Below are positions 45,198-54,798 of a DNA stretch of 64,000 bases, piece after piece. Every line of letters begins with the position of its first letter. Positions within the stretch are counted from its first letter, which is position 1. The position numbers and the translations under genes are program-made. The stretch spans positions 9,643,381 to 9,707,380 of the forward strand of contig CP036432.1 of the NCBI GenBank assembly GCA_007753675.1. Reading direction: 5' to 3'. The stretch comes from Stieleria magnilauensis (lineage in GTDB: Bacteria > Planctomycetota > Planctomycetia > Pirellulales > Pirellulaceae). The notes below the pieces were generated by a model. The model saw nothing but the letters and a program-made list of their open reading frames with translations, made no database searches and was not told the DNA's origin.

Positions 45198-48100
45198 TCA
45201 AAATCCGAGGATTTTTTCGAGCCCCGAATTGATTTGCTCCATTCCCGAACCGAGTTGTTTCTGGAGCAAGCTATCGAGTCGGTTTTGAATCACTTCGGCG
45301 CCGGCCTTGGTGCCCAATTCGGCCATCACGTTGCGAACGGCAGAATCGTCCAGCTTGGGGCGATCAAGCGTTCCGGTGATGGGAAAGGTCAACGTTTGAC
45401 CGGCCAGGCCCTTGAGATCGCTGCCGAGCCAACGGGCGTCCAGCGGGACTTGGGCCACCAGGTTGATGCTGGAATCGGTAGCGACCCGTCCGCTGGTCAT
45501 CAGATTCGCGCGATCGATCTTGAAATACATTCGCTGGTGGGTGGCGACCCCATGTTCGAAACTGAACTCGACGCTTTGGGGCGGCATCTCGATCAGCGTC
45601 TTGGCACTGGCCGGTTCGACTTGTCCGCCGGCCATCCGCGCGAGTGATTTGATTTGCTCGACGCCTTGGATCAATTGGTTCGCCAGCGGCCCGGATGACA
45701 GTCGCATGTCTTGCACGTCGAGCCGGCCGCGAACCACGCTGGCGTAGGGGTCATCGACGTTCAACGCCACTTCGTCGAACTCGGCCGCGATGTTACCATC
45801 AATCGTTGTCGCATTGGCCGCCAGCGGAGCGAGGTATTTGAGCCAACCGGCGGCCGTCGACGGCGTGATCTTCAACGTCTTGATTTTGGCCCCTGGCGAC
45901 AATCGCACCATCATCGGGCTGGCCATGTAATCGACCTGTGCCGCCAGATCGACTTGACCAACCTCTGCCGCAGTCGCGCCCGAGGTCGGACCGAGCGATA
46001 GAACCGGGAACGAAGTGCGAGCGATCTTGAGGGATTGATCGGTCATCTGGAATGGCAACTTGGTTCGTCCGATGCGAAGGTTGGCGACCTCGCACTGGTC
46101 CCATCCGAGTTCTCCCTTGACGACCAGCGTCACATGGTTGCCGGTCGACGATTGCCCCGTTGCCGAGGTCCACTTGAATTCAAACGGTGCTTCGTGGATC
46201 CCGCTCGCTTGGATCGGCGTCCCCAACAGATTGGAGAGCCGCGCGGCGACGACATCCATTTTCCATCGCGAAGGGCCGGACAACCGTACCGCCAACGATT
46301 CGCCCGCGGTTTGCACTTCGCCGACCATGGTGCCGGCGAACCCGTCGCTGGCCAGTTGCAATCCGGGCAGAGTGACGATGCCGCTGTCGGTGTTGTATTG
46401 CATCCGCCCCTCGACCTTCACGCGTGGTTCCTGCCAAATCAGGTCGCCCGTCGTAGTCTGTTGGGCATTTCCGAAACCTTGCCCGAACGTCGGTCGTGGG
46501 CTTGGGCCATACGCTCCCGCGGGAGTCCCCGGCGGATAGTTGCGTTGATCCGACGGAGCGTGAAGGGCGACATTGGATGCCGAGGCCGACGCGTCGATGT
46601 TCCACTTCACCGGTCCGCCGGTGATGTTCAGTTTGCCGCTGGACAGTCCGCTGATCTGATAGGCATGCTCTTGCACCGGCCGGTAACTGATCGGTCGAAC
46701 GACATTGGTCGACGCCGCGCGTGCAATCGTCGAACCGACGCTCTCTTGCAACCGTTTTAAGTCTGCGTTCCAAGCGACGTCCAAGTTCGTTTTCTCACGA
46801 CTGGCAACACCGCGGACCGCCAGCGACAGCGCTTCGCCACGGACCGTCAACTCTTGCGACGAAAAGTTCCCACTGGGCCAATCGAGCACGCCGTCGAAAT
46901 TGACCGTCACACTTTGCTGGACGTACCATTGGCTGTCGTAATTGATGCGTGGCTGGCTGACGACAAATTCGGCTTTTGAAAGCGAGCCACCCGATCGACT
47001 GACGTTGGCGATCGCCGATCCGGTCAACCGACCTTCGGCGCTGCGGAGCGACTCGGGCAACCAAGGTCGCAACGATTCACTGAGGTTCTCCAACCGGCCA
47101 TCGCACTCCAACCGAACCGGATAGATCGAATCCGGCGTCGGTCGCGACACGGGTTTCATCAGTTCGGCTCGTAAGGAAACACCGCCGCTGCGAATCCCCA
47201 CGTCGGCGGACATCAGTTGCTGGAGCGTTCGCCCGTCCCATTGGCCCTTGGCCGCGACGTCACCCTGCACGATGGCGCGTTTGAAACGGTGCCCGCTGGG
47301 CAAGGTGACCAGTAAGTTTTTCGCCTCGCCGTTGCCCAACAGATCCCACTGATCGGTTCGACCACCTTCAGATCGATTGACTGTCCATCGCACCTGGCCT
47401 CCGGCGGTCCCGCCCAGCGAAAGGTCCGACAGATCGATCACCGGTCGCAGCATAGTGTAAAGACGGCCGAAATCGATCTGCAATTCTGCGGTACCGTCTT
47501 GAAGCGTGCCGGCACCGGATGCTTCGGCAAACGAACTCTTCACGTCGAATCGTTCGGCGCGCAGCACGCCTTCATCATCGGTCACCGTGGCCGTTAATTC
47601 GATCGGGTCGATCATGACAATCCGTCCATCGGCCCGGGCCCGCAAGGATTCGCTCGAAAGCGTCAAATGGCTGCGTTGACTCGCCGATTGTCCCGGCGCT
47701 GACGAACTGGCGGGCCGGTTTTCGATGATGCCGTGCGCCCGCCCCGACACCAACGTGACGTTGTCGCGTAACGGGATTAGCCCCGGTAACGCTCGATCGA
47801 GAGACGCCAGATCCACGTCGACGCGTGCCTTGCCATCCAACGCCTGCAGCCAACTGAGCGGATTGTCGTCCGAGCCGACCAATGAGATCGTGGTCGGGAA
47901 CGAACCGTTCAGTGTGGCCGATGCGAAATCAGTCGTCAGCTCAAGCCCGCGGCCCCGCAGCCAGCCGCCGGCGAGCGCGACGTTTCCGTCCAGGGTCGCG
48001 AGTTCATTGTTCCATTGTCGGACTTGGCCGGTTTGTGTTCGAACCGCCTGGGGCTGACCATCAGATGCTTGCCCACCGCCGGACGACACGATGGTCTGCA

Positions 48101-49007
48101 GATTGCGAATCCGCACGTCACCCAAGCTGGCCTGGATCGCCCCGTCGGCAGCACCGACCAGTTGCAACCGGCCGGTCGTGTCGCCGGAAAATTTTTGCGG
48201 CAATCCGTCGATCGCCCCCGCAAAGCGAAGCGCAACGAGGTTGGCGACCGACAGCGGAAACGACTCGGTCTCAAACGACACCTTCCACAACTCGGCCGAC
48301 TCGGCTTGCCAGACAAACTGGCTTTGGATCGCTCCGCCGCTGCCGCCGGGTTCGTTGACCACCCCGGCGATCTCACCGGTGATCCGCACTCCCTCAATGC
48401 TTACACTGACATTCGATTGGCTCAGCGACCAAGACTCGCCCGACGTCGAATCGGTGGCGGTCGCGCCAAAATCTTGGATCTGGATCGATGCAGAGACCAG
48501 GGATTCCGGCTGGTCGCTCGGTTCCAACAAGGGGGCCAAATCCGATTCGATCGACGAACCGCCTTCGGCCACGCTACACGCCAACCCCACGCCTCGCAGC
48601 GACACTTCACCGACCGCCGCCGGATCCAATCCCAGCAGTTCCATCACCGTCAACGCGGTGTCGGCGCGGTCGATTTGGATCACCGTTTCGCCCGATGGGC
48701 CGACCAGCTTGAGCCCACGGATCGATAGCGGAGTGATCCAGCCGACGTCGATCGAGTCGGCCGAGGCGGTCCAGCCGTAGGCCTGTGCCTTCGAGGCAAG
48801 CATGGACCGGGCGACGCCGGTGTGGCTGACCAAACTGGGAGCCGCGAGCGCCAACAGGGCGAGAAATCCGAGTGCCAGCAGCAGCATTCGGTAGTAGCGT
48901 CGGGAGCGATTGGAACGTCGTCGCCGCGTGGCATCGAGCTGAGAACGCTCGAGATCATCTAGCAAATAGTCGTCTCTCACCACGATCACATCCTTGTGCC
49001 TGCGCAC
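45198..49007 (-). CDS. Large AsmA/TamB-like membrane protein
   Basis: A 1269-residue protein with a short basic cytoplasmic segment (RRRRSNRSRRYYR near 28-40), one membrane helix at about 41-60, and a very long beta-rich extracytoplasmic body. Repeated short amphipathic strands, together with a final part resembling AsmA C-terminal domains (TFPITGTLDRPKLDD near the end), suggest an AsmA or TamB type lipid-transport protein. The GTG at 49007 is preferred over the TTG at 49076 because AAGGGA lies 6 nt upstream. The family assignment is by architecture, with little residue-level motif support. Confidence 0.75.
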   Translation of the reverse strand: MRRHKDVIVVRDDYLLDDLERSQLDATRRRRSNRSRRYYRMLLLALGFLALLALAAPSLVSHTGVARSMLASKAQAYGWTASADSIDVGWITPLSIRGLKLVGPSGETVIQIDRADTALTVMELLGLDPAAVGEVSLRGVGLACSVAEGGSSIESDLAPLLEPSDQPESLVSASIQIQDFGATATDSTSGESWSLSQSNVSVSIEGVRITGEIAGVVNEPGGSGGAIQSQFVWQAESAELWKVSFETESFPLSVANLVALRFAGAIDGLPQKFSGDTTGRLQLVGAADGAIQASLGDVRIRNLQTIVSSGGGQASDGQPQAVRTQTGQVRQWNNELATLDGNVALAGGWLRGRGLELTTDFASATLNGSFPTTISLVGSDDNPLSWLQALDGKARVDVDLASLDRALPGLIPLRDNVTLVSGRAHGIIENRPASSSAPGQSASQRSHLTLSSESLRARADGRIVMIDPIELTATVTDDEGVLRAERFDVKSSFAEASGAGTLQDGTAELQIDFGRLYTMLRPVIDLSDLSLGGTAGGQVRWTVNRSEGGRTDQWDLLGNGEAKNLLVTLPSGHRFKRAIVQGDVAAKGQWDGRTLQQLMSADVGIRSGGVSLRAELMKPVSRPTPDSIYPVRLECDGRLENLSESLRPWLPESLRSAEGRLTGSAIANVSRSGGSLSKAEFVVSQPRINYDSQWYVQQSVTVNFDGVLDWPSGNFSSQELTVRGEALSLAVRGVASREKTNLDVAWNADLKRLQESVGSTIARAASTNVVRPISYRPVQEHAYQISGLSSGKLNITGGPVKWNIDASASASNVALHAPSDQRNYPPGTPAGAYGPSPRPTFGQGFGNAQQTTTGDLIWQEPRVKVEGRMQYNTDSGIVTLPGLQLASDGFAGTMVGEVQTAGESLAVRLSGPSRWKMDVVAARLSNLLGTPIQASGIHEAPFEFKWTSATGQSSTGNHVTLVVKGELGWDQCEVANLRIGRTKLPFQMTDQSLKIARTSFPVLSLGPTSGATAAEVGQVDLAAQVDYMASPMMVRLSPGAKIKTLKITPSTAAGWLKYLAPLAANATTIDGNIAAEFDEVALNVDDPYASVVRGRLDVQDMRLSSGPLANQLIQGVEQIKSLARMAGGQVEPASAKTLIEMPPQSVEFSFEHGVATHQRMYFKIDRANLMTSGRVATDSSINLVAQVPLDARWLGSDLKGLAGQTLTFPITGTLDRPKLDDSAVRNVMAELGTKAGAEVIQNRLDSLLQKQLGSGMEQINSGLEKILGF

Positions 49008-49128
49008 AGAAATCCCTTCACCTGAAAAGCGCTGCGGACGAGAGTACGCCAAAACGCCCCCGCGGCGCAAGATCAATCTGGACCGCCCGGCGAATCAGCG
49101 ACAGGAGAACTGGAGCATTGGGTCAAAA

Positions 49129-49234
49129 CATTGGGTGGTCAAAAAATGAAAACCCGAGCCGGCGCCATCCCTTTGACCACCCCATTTTTTGACCACCCCA
49201 TTTTTTGACCAATCAATTTTTTGACCACGTCCTT
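49129..49234. repeat. Inverted and tandem 16-bp repeats, hairpin-forming
   Basis: Four 16-bp units based on TTTTGACCACCCCATT run from 49171 to 49234. An inverted copy at 49129-49148 pairs with 49183-49202 in 18 of 20 positions. The stretch lies between two minus-strand genes, downstream of the DUF1080 gene and upstream of the AsmA-like gene. It could end the first transcript or regulate the second. Confidence 0.7.
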
Positions 49235-49255
49235 TCTAGGCTGCATCCCTTGCCG

Positions 49256-50626
49256 CTAGTTTTGCTCCGACTTGGGGTTCTCGGCCTGCGGCTTTTCATC
49301 CTTAGAAGGCGTCGCGTCCGCTGCCTCCTTCACCTCCGGCTTCGCTGCCTCCTTTACCTCCGGTTTCGCTGCCTCCTTCACCTCCGGTTTTGCCGAAGGC
49401 TTCGCGTCGGCCTTTTCCGCTGGCTTTGGACCCGGCTTGGCGGCGTCTTTTTTCTCAGCCTTCTCAGCGGGCGCCGCCTCCTCAGCCGGTTCAGCGGCCG
49501 GTTCCTCAGGCTTCGGCTTTTCGTTCCACTCCAGCTTGGCCGCTTCTTGACGTTCCTTTTTGGAGGCGATGACGGGGAAATCGACCGTGGTGATGCCGCG
49601 GTCGACGATCCAAATGTTCCGGAAACGGACGGGGTCGCCGTGATCTTGGATGTTGATCGGTGACAACGTCGGTTCTTCGGGTTTGCCGGCACCGGTCTTA
49701 GTAGCCAGTTCGACGTCATCTTGCACCTTGACGCCGTTGACCCAACTGGTCACGCGTGCGTTGCGGATCTTGCTGCCGTCGGCGGCCCAGCGTGGTGCGG
49801 TGAAATGGACGTCATAGGTTTGCCAGACCAACGGCGGCAGTGCCATGTTCACGTCGGGGGCTTTCATGCGGTACAGAGCCCCGAGGCCGTTGTACATCTT
49901 TTCGGTTCCGAACGAATCGAGTACCTGGCACTCGTAGCGGCTCTGCAGGTACAGGCCACTATTGCCGCGCTGTTGGCCTTCGGCTTGTGGCATGTAGGGC
50001 AAACGAAATTCGACGTGCAGGTCAAAATCTTGGAACATCGGCGAGATCATCGCGCCTTGCTTGAGCAATCCGTCGTCGGTCATCTCGGCTTTGACGAAGT
50101 GGTCGACGCTGGTGCCATCGAACAAGACAGTGGCACCCTCGGGAGCTTTGGCACCGAGCGTGGGGCTGACACGGTGAACGCGTTTGAGTCGTCCGAGCAA
50201 CTTGCCGCTGGAACTGACCAGATTGCAGCCCTTGGGGTCGACGAAGATTGCCCAGGGTCCACCGGAAAGCACCAGGCTGTCGTTACCCCGAAGCCCGATC
50301 AGCCGCATCTCTTCGCTTTGGTGGTTAGGCTCACCGGGCAGCCCGCCGTAAAACGCGATCGCATGGAATTGGTCTCCCGCGACCGGGCGGATTTGCAACG
50401 CCACGCTTTGTTTCTTTTTCTTTTCGCCTTTGACCCCGATCTGGCCGACGAACTCACCCATCAACGGATAATTCGGTTCCTTTTCCGGCGGCACTGTGTA
50501 GGCCGGCCCTTTGCCAGGGATGACGGTCGGTTTCTGGGCGAAACTGGCGGCGGGAATCAGCAACATCGCAGCGGCGAGCAACGCCGCTGCGGAATGGAAT
50601 CCGAACTTGTTCAGGTGCAGTGACAT
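49256..50626 (-). CDS. DUF1080 exported protein with charged repeat tail
   Basis: A 456-residue protein with a signal peptide (about 1-30). Residues 30-135 are an N-terminal part, and a DUF1080 domain follows from about 140 (GATVLFDGTSVDHFVK to VRFRNIWIVDRG). From about 350 the sequence is a Pro/Ala/Glu/Lys-rich tail ending in imperfect repeats of EVKEAAKP, probably disordered and cell-wall or surface exposed. The ATG at 50626 is preferred; the frame to 50881 lacks homology. A relative without the tail is at 32881. Confidence 0.88.
   Translation of the reverse strand: MSLHLNKFGFHSAAALLAAAMLLIPAASFAQKPTVIPGKGPAYTVPPEKEPNYPLMGEFVGQIGVKGEKKKKQSVALQIRPVAGDQFHAIAFYGGLPGEPNHQSEEMRLIGLRGNDSLVLSGGPWAIFVDPKGCNLVSSSGKLLGRLKRVHRVSPTLGAKAPEGATVLFDGTSVDHFVKAEMTDDGLLKQGAMISPMFQDFDLHVEFRLPYMPQAEGQQRGNSGLYLQSRYECQVLDSFGTEKMYNGLGALYRMKAPDVNMALPPLVWQTYDVHFTAPRWAADGSKIRNARVTSWVNGVKVQDDVELATKTGAGKPEEPTLSPINIQDHGDPVRFRNIWIVDRGITTVDFPVIASKKERQEAAKLEWNEKPKPEEPAAEPAEEAAPAEKAEKKDAAKPGPKPAEKADAKPSAKPEVKEAAKPEVKEAAKPEVKEAADATPSKDEKPQAENPKSEQN
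49317..49393 (-). repeat. 24-bp tandem repeat inside the DUF1080 gene
   Basis: The region encodes three near-identical copies of KPEVKEAA in the C-terminal tail. At the DNA level the units are about 24 bp, with a few third-position differences (for example CTTCAC/CTTTAC), so copy number could vary by slippage without changing frame. Confidence 0.7.
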
Positions 50627-50960
50627 GGGGGGCAATAGGCCAAAAGCGTGGAACCGAGGCGGGGAGATCTGCAGCGAGTCGCGTGAGCCATCCGAATCCG
50701 ATTCGATCTCGAACGGCCGGCTCGCAGCACAAGAGTCTAATTCGCGCGGTACGCAGGCACCACGTTGAGCCCAAAAATTCGTCGCAGGGGGGGCACGCCG
50801 AGCGGGTGAACGCGTGTGCCGGGCGTCGCACCGCAGGGTAAATGGAGATGGAGACGGATTCGATGTGATCCGGCAATACACGGCCCCGCCCGGCTCATGT
50901 TAAACTGTCGCGTGTCACGTTCGTTTCCTAACCGCCCAGTTGTCCCTCGAGTTGTGACGG
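50627..50960. other. 334-nt divergent intergenic region
   Basis: This separates the DUF1080 gene (minus) and the Uma2 gene (plus). A TAAACT hexamer at 50901-50906, 55 nt before the Uma2 ATG, is a weak -10 candidate. No repeat, hairpin or supported small gene was found. Confidence 0.4.
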
Positions 50961-51500
50961 ATGAGTGAAGCTGCCCGATATCTCCCGCACTACACCGTCT
51001 TGGATTACCGTCTTTGGGAGGGCGACTGGGAATTATGGCACGGAACCGCCGTCGCGATGACGCCCAGCCCGTTCGGCCGGCACGGTGGACTGCTCGTCAA
51101 ACTTTGTACGGCGCTGACGATCGCAATCGATCAAGCCCAGTGCAATGCCTGCGTGCTCGCTGAGATCGACTGGATCATCTCGGACGATACGATTGTCCGC
51201 CCCGATGCGAGCGTCCTTTGCGGAGAACCTCCCGACGGACACATTGAATCGACGCCGGCGATGATCGTTGAAGTGTTGTCCGACTCCACGCGAGACCGCG
51301 ACACCAATCAGAAGCGATCGCTGTATCAACAGAATGACGTTCCCTGGTATCTGATCGCCGACCCAAACGATTCCTCGGTCCAACTGCTTCGGCTCAGCGA
51401 CCGGGGCGAATACGAATCCGTTCCCGTCGCTCAACACGTCCAACTCTCGATCTGCGACCACTGTCAACTGGTCGTGGACTTCGGCTGGCTGTCGCGCTGA
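50961..51500 (+). CDS. Uma2-family (DUF820) putative endonuclease
   Basis: A 179-residue protein with the PD-(D/E)xK nuclease fold of Uma2/DUF820. The conserved site is Asp82 (VRPDASV), Glu104 (VEVLS) and Lys118 (NQKRSLY), with the typical VPWYLIADP strand following. Members are abundant in cyanobacteria and planctomycetes, and their biological role is unclear. It is a solitary gene ahead of the sulfatase, with a 132-nt gap. Confidence 0.87.
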   Translation: MSEAARYLPHYTVLDYRLWEGDWELWHGTAVAMTPSPFGRHGGLLVKLCTALTIAIDQAQCNACVLAEIDWIISDDTIVRPDASVLCGEPPDGHIESTPAMIVEVLSDSTRDRDTNQKRSLYQQNDVPWYLIADPNDSSVQLLRLSDRGEYESVPVAQHVQLSICDHCQLVVDFGWLSR

Positions 51501-51632
51501 GAACGGTGTTCGGTTCAAATCAGGGACCCAACACTCTTTTTCACGCAGATTTGTCTGCGATGATCTGAGCGGCTACCATCAGGGACATCCTCGTACGATT
51601 TCCCCTGCCTTCGCACCTCTCCGGATCCGCCG

Positions 51633-53246
51633 ATGCTCGCGTCCCCACCGAATCGATTTCCTCGCTGGCGTTCCTCTCTGGCATTGATTTTGTCGCTCTG
51701 CGCTGTCATCGGCGTGACCGCCGTCGCCTCCGCGGCCGAGTCTCAGCGGCCCAACATCGTGTTCATCTTTACCGATGACCACTGCACCCAAGCCCTCAGC
51801 GCCTACGACCCGACGCGGATCACGACACCCAACATGGATCGTATCGCCCGCGAGGGCATGCGGTTTGACCGCTGCTATGTGACCAACGGAATCTGTGGCC
51901 CCAGCCGAGCCGTCATTCAGACCGGCAAGTACAGCCACTTGAACGGCTTCATCCGCAACGGAAATAAATTCAACGGCGACCAGCAAACGTTCCCCAAACT
52001 GCTGCGGGAGGCGGGCTACCAGACCGCCGTGATCGGCAAGTGGCACCTGGCGACCACGCCCCAAGGGTATGACTACTACGACGTCTTGAAAGGCCAAGGC
52101 CCGTACTACAACCCGCCGATGATCACCGAAGGTCCCGACGGACAACCGGTCACGCGACCGCATACCGGATACACCACCGAAATCATCACCGACAAAACGC
52201 TCGCCTGGCTGAAGCAGGATCGCGATCCCGACAAGCCGTTCATGGTGATGTACCAACACAAGGCGCCTCACCGAAATTGGAGACCGGCGCCCAAGTACTT
52301 GACCTGGCTGGACGACGTGACGATTCCCGAACCGGAAACCTTGTGGGACGACTACCAGGGCCGCACCCAATCGGCCAGCCGTCAGACGATGACGATCAAG
52401 ACCCACTTGAACGCCAACGACCTGAAGTTGTCCGGATACGGCAACATGAACGACCAACAGAAGATCGCATGGGACGCCGCCTACGGCCCCAAGAACAAGG
52501 CGTTCGAAGCCGCCAAAGACTCGATGACCGAAGAAGAGATCATCAAGTGGAAGTACCAGCGTTACGTGAAAGATTACCTGCGCTGCGTCAAAAGCGTCGA
52601 CGACGGCATCGGCCAAGTGCTCGATTACCTGGACGAAAGCGGACTGGCCGAAAACACCGTCGTGATCTATTCCTCCGACCAAGGCTGGTATCTGGGAGAA
52701 CACGGTTGGTTTGACAAACGTTGGATGTACGAAGAATCGCTTCGCACACCACTCTTGGCACGCTGGCCCGGCAAGATCGCGCCGGGATCGACCAACAACG
52801 ACATCACTTCGAATTTGGACTTCGCCGAAACATTCTTGGACCTGGCCGGTGTGGACGTGCCCAGCGACATGCAAGGCCGATCACTCGTGCCGCTGTTCCA
52901 AGGCAACACGCCGGATGATTGGCGCAAGGTTTTCTACTATCACTATTACGAGAACCCCGGAGCCCACAACGTCGCGCGTCATTACGGCGTCACGGACGGA
53001 CGGCACAAATTGATTCACTACTATGCACTCGAAGGCAAGAAGATCGACGATTGGGAATTGTTCGATCTGAAAGCCGATCCGAACGAACTGCAAAGCGTGT
53101 ACGGAAGCACCGACTACGCCGATGTCCAAAAGCGGCTGATGAAACAGCTGGCCGCGGCCAGGGAACAGTTCGGCGTTCCCGAAGATTCGGATCCAGGCAC
53201 AGCCCGCAACCGCCAACCGAGGAACCAGGCGAAAAAGAAGAAGTAG
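51633..53246 (+). CDS. Exported type I sulfatase
   Basis: A 537-residue sulfatase with a signal peptide (about 1-35). The metal-binding NIVFIFTDDH starts at residue 41. The modification site is CGPSR (Cys88 to Arg92), where Cys is converted to formylglycine by a sulfatase-modifying enzyme. GKWHLAT, DPDKPFMVMYQHKAPH and SSDQGWYLGEHGWFDKRWMYEES supply later active-site residues. It probably removes sulfate from algal polysaccharide or glycosaminoglycan; the exact substrate is unknown. A Lys-rich tail ends the protein. No neighbouring polysaccharide-degradation genes are visible. Confidence 0.95.
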   Translation: MLASPPNRFPRWRSSLALILSLCAVIGVTAVASAAESQRPNIVFIFTDDHCTQALSAYDPTRITTPNMDRIAREGMRFDRCYVTNGICGPSRAVIQTGKYSHLNGFIRNGNKFNGDQQTFPKLLREAGYQTAVIGKWHLATTPQGYDYYDVLKGQGPYYNPPMITEGPDGQPVTRPHTGYTTEIITDKTLAWLKQDRDPDKPFMVMYQHKAPHRNWRPAPKYLTWLDDVTIPEPETLWDDYQGRTQSASRQTMTIKTHLNANDLKLSGYGNMNDQQKIAWDAAYGPKNKAFEAAKDSMTEEEIIKWKYQRYVKDYLRCVKSVDDGIGQVLDYLDESGLAENTVVIYSSDQGWYLGEHGWFDKRWMYEESLRTPLLARWPGKIAPGSTNNDITSNLDFAETFLDLAGVDVPSDMQGRSLVPLFQGNTPDDWRKVFYYHYYENPGAHNVARHYGVTDGRHKLIHYYALEGKKIDDWELFDLKADPNELQSVYGSTDYADVQKRLMKQLAAAREQFGVPEDSDPGTARNRQPRNQAKKKK

Positions 53247-53360
53247 TGATCTGCGCCGGTTCGCTCTGTCGGCAAAGTCTTTGAGCAAAAAAGCCTATCA
53301 TCGTCGCGACGACGGCGATGATTTGGCGCCGCAGCGAGTCCCTAAGTGTGACAACAAACG

Positions 53361-53642
53361 TCACCGCTTCTTAACGCCGAGAATCCAATCCACGATCTCA
53401 GCAAAAAAGATGAATGGAGACAGCAGCAAGAACAGGAGTGCAGTCGAGCCGAGATGACCCCATGATCTCCAGACGATGTAGATCAATACCGCAGAGTAGC
53501 TGGTGAATTTCAAAAGCCCGCGGATCGAGAACTGCGGCTTGGATGACGATGGATGCTCCGTCGGTGATTCTTCGCTCATACACATTGAACCCATCGCCCC
53601 CGGACGGCGTCGTAGCGAGTGAACATCCACTTCATCAACCAC
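53361..53642 (-). CDS. Small two-helix membrane protein of unknown function
   Basis: A 93-residue protein with a polar N-terminus and two predicted helices (YSAVLIYIVWRSW and STALLFLLLSPFIFFAEIVDWI). I do not recognise the family. The ATG at 53642 overlaps the alpha/beta hydrolase stop by 8 nt; ATG 53579 would give a 72-residue form and is also plausible. Its place after the hydrolase suggests co-transcription. Confidence 0.55.
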   Translation of the reverse strand: MVDEVDVHSLRRRPGAMGSMCMSEESPTEHPSSSKPQFSIRGLLKFTSYSAVLIYIVWRSWGHLGSTALLFLLLSPFIFFAEIVDWILGVKKR

Positions 53643-54270
53643 GCCCCATCGACTCGTTGTCCATCCTCAAATCACTCGCGGTGTGATTGCGTACGACCCA
53701 ATCCAAACACGCTGTTGCGACCGATGACGAGAAAAGCATCGAGTTGTGTGTATCAAACGTAACCAGCGATTCTTCAAGATCGCCGTGACGGGTGCAAGAC
53801 AGTGGCACTGAAAAGTCGAAACGCCCAGCGACAGTCATCATAGGGCACGCAGTCAGGTTTGGTAGTTGAAATCCCGACGCAGCAGTGAGCGCCCGATGAT
53901 CTAGCAAGGGGGCGAATGGCCAACGCAGGAATCGAGGAAGGAGACGCGTAGAGGGGATCGTGGAGAAGGGCGGAGCCAGCATGACGATTGGCCCGTTCCA
54001 TTTGGCCTCGTGGACCGCGAGCCAGGTCGCAACACATCCGAGGCTATGAGCGACGATCGCATCAGGTGGTTGTTCTCGCAGATTTAACGACAGTTTCGCA
54101 ACGATGTCCTCGAGCGACAGCCCAACACTTGGATAGCGAAACAACGTTGCGTGAGATGAATCACTGGAAAGACGACTGATAAGCGGTCGAAAAAAAAACG
54201 ACGCCACGGCAAAACCATGGACAACTCGAAGCGATATTTTGGACAAGGTTTCTGATCGGCGAACATCCAC
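53635..54270 (-). CDS. Alpha/beta hydrolase-like protein
   Basis: A 211-residue protein resembling small esterase or lipase-type alpha/beta hydrolases. It has VVHGFAVASFFFRPLISRL (oxyanion region), VAHSLGC with nucleophile Ser, and a late TFDTHNSML as possible catalytic His. A GRFDFSVP segment could supply the Asp. The nucleophile elbow begins Ala-His-Ser rather than Gly-His-Ser. The 5' end is unclear because the frame is open upstream of the chosen ATG. It borders the repeat island. Confidence 0.7.
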   Translation of the reverse strand: MDVRRSETLSKISLRVVHGFAVASFFFRPLISRLSSDSSHATLFRYPSVGLSLEDIVAKLSLNLREQPPDAIVAHSLGCVATWLAVHEAKWNGPIVMLAPPFSTIPSTRLLPRFLRWPFAPLLDHRALTAASGFQLPNLTACPMMTVAGRFDFSVPLSCTRHGDLEESLVTFDTHNSMLFSSSVATACLDWVVRNHTASDLRMDNESMGRG

Positions 54271-54289
54271 CGCTCAACGCAGCTCAGCG

Positions 54290-54456
54290 AACGAAATTGT
54301 GTATTCGATGGACGCCGACCCCGTGCCTGCGAGTGCAACGGATGGTCCGCACGTCCGGCCGCGACGACAGCCCGTGCCATCGCCGCTGATGGTCAATGTA
54401 ACCGATCGACAGGCGTCAGTCTGTCTTCGCAGGCCGAATCCACCACGCACCGACCC
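54290..54456. repeat. Repeat C, copy 1
   Basis: About 165 nt beginning AACGAAATTGTGTATTCGAT that recur at 55936-56102 with roughly 15 differences. The copy has no coding signal. The right end is followed by the GGGCAACGCTGTGAAT terminus of family A. Confidence 0.8.
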
Positions 54457-54474
54457 CACTCTACGACCCCGGAC

Positions 54475-54537
54475 GGGCAACGCTGTGAATCATTTACTTC
54501 CTGCGTTTGACGAGGTGTTAGCGGCAGGGCGCAAGCC
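54475..54537. repeat. Family A element, truncated copy
   Basis: It has the terminus GGGCAACGCTGTGAAT at 54475-54490, the inner flank TGCGTTTGACGAGGTG, and the left hairpin arm at 54518-54537. It then stops abruptly, so the right half of the element is missing. Confidence 0.75.
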
Positions 54538-54640
54538 TGGGCTGCTAAAAGTTCGGGGTTGACGACCTTATTCCTTTGCGCGGATTTCATTCCTGAAATG
54601 CCTGGCACCCGTTTCCCCGTTGTAGGACACGGAGCAAGAG

Positions 54641-54698
54641 ATTGAAAATTGAAAAATGAAAACTTCCAATTGCAAATTTGCATTTTTCAATTTTCAAT
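54641..54698. repeat. AT-rich perfect 18-bp inverted repeat
   Basis: ATTGAAAATTGAAAAATG at 54641-54658 is the exact reverse complement of 54681-54698. The composition is far more AT-rich than the surrounding DNA. It may be a small hairpin element or a terminator-like structure. Confidence 0.7.
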
Positions 54699-54798
54699 TT
54701 TCAATTTGCAATCTTCCGTCCGTCCAGGTTCCTCACGCCCCATCCTGCCTCAGCTGAAGCGAGGCCGAGCGGTGACGAAATCAAAAGGAAGCCGTCTG

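Noticed and set aside
49171..49234. CRISPR-like array
   Set aside because: The 16-bp units are contiguous with no spacers and no cas gene is present.
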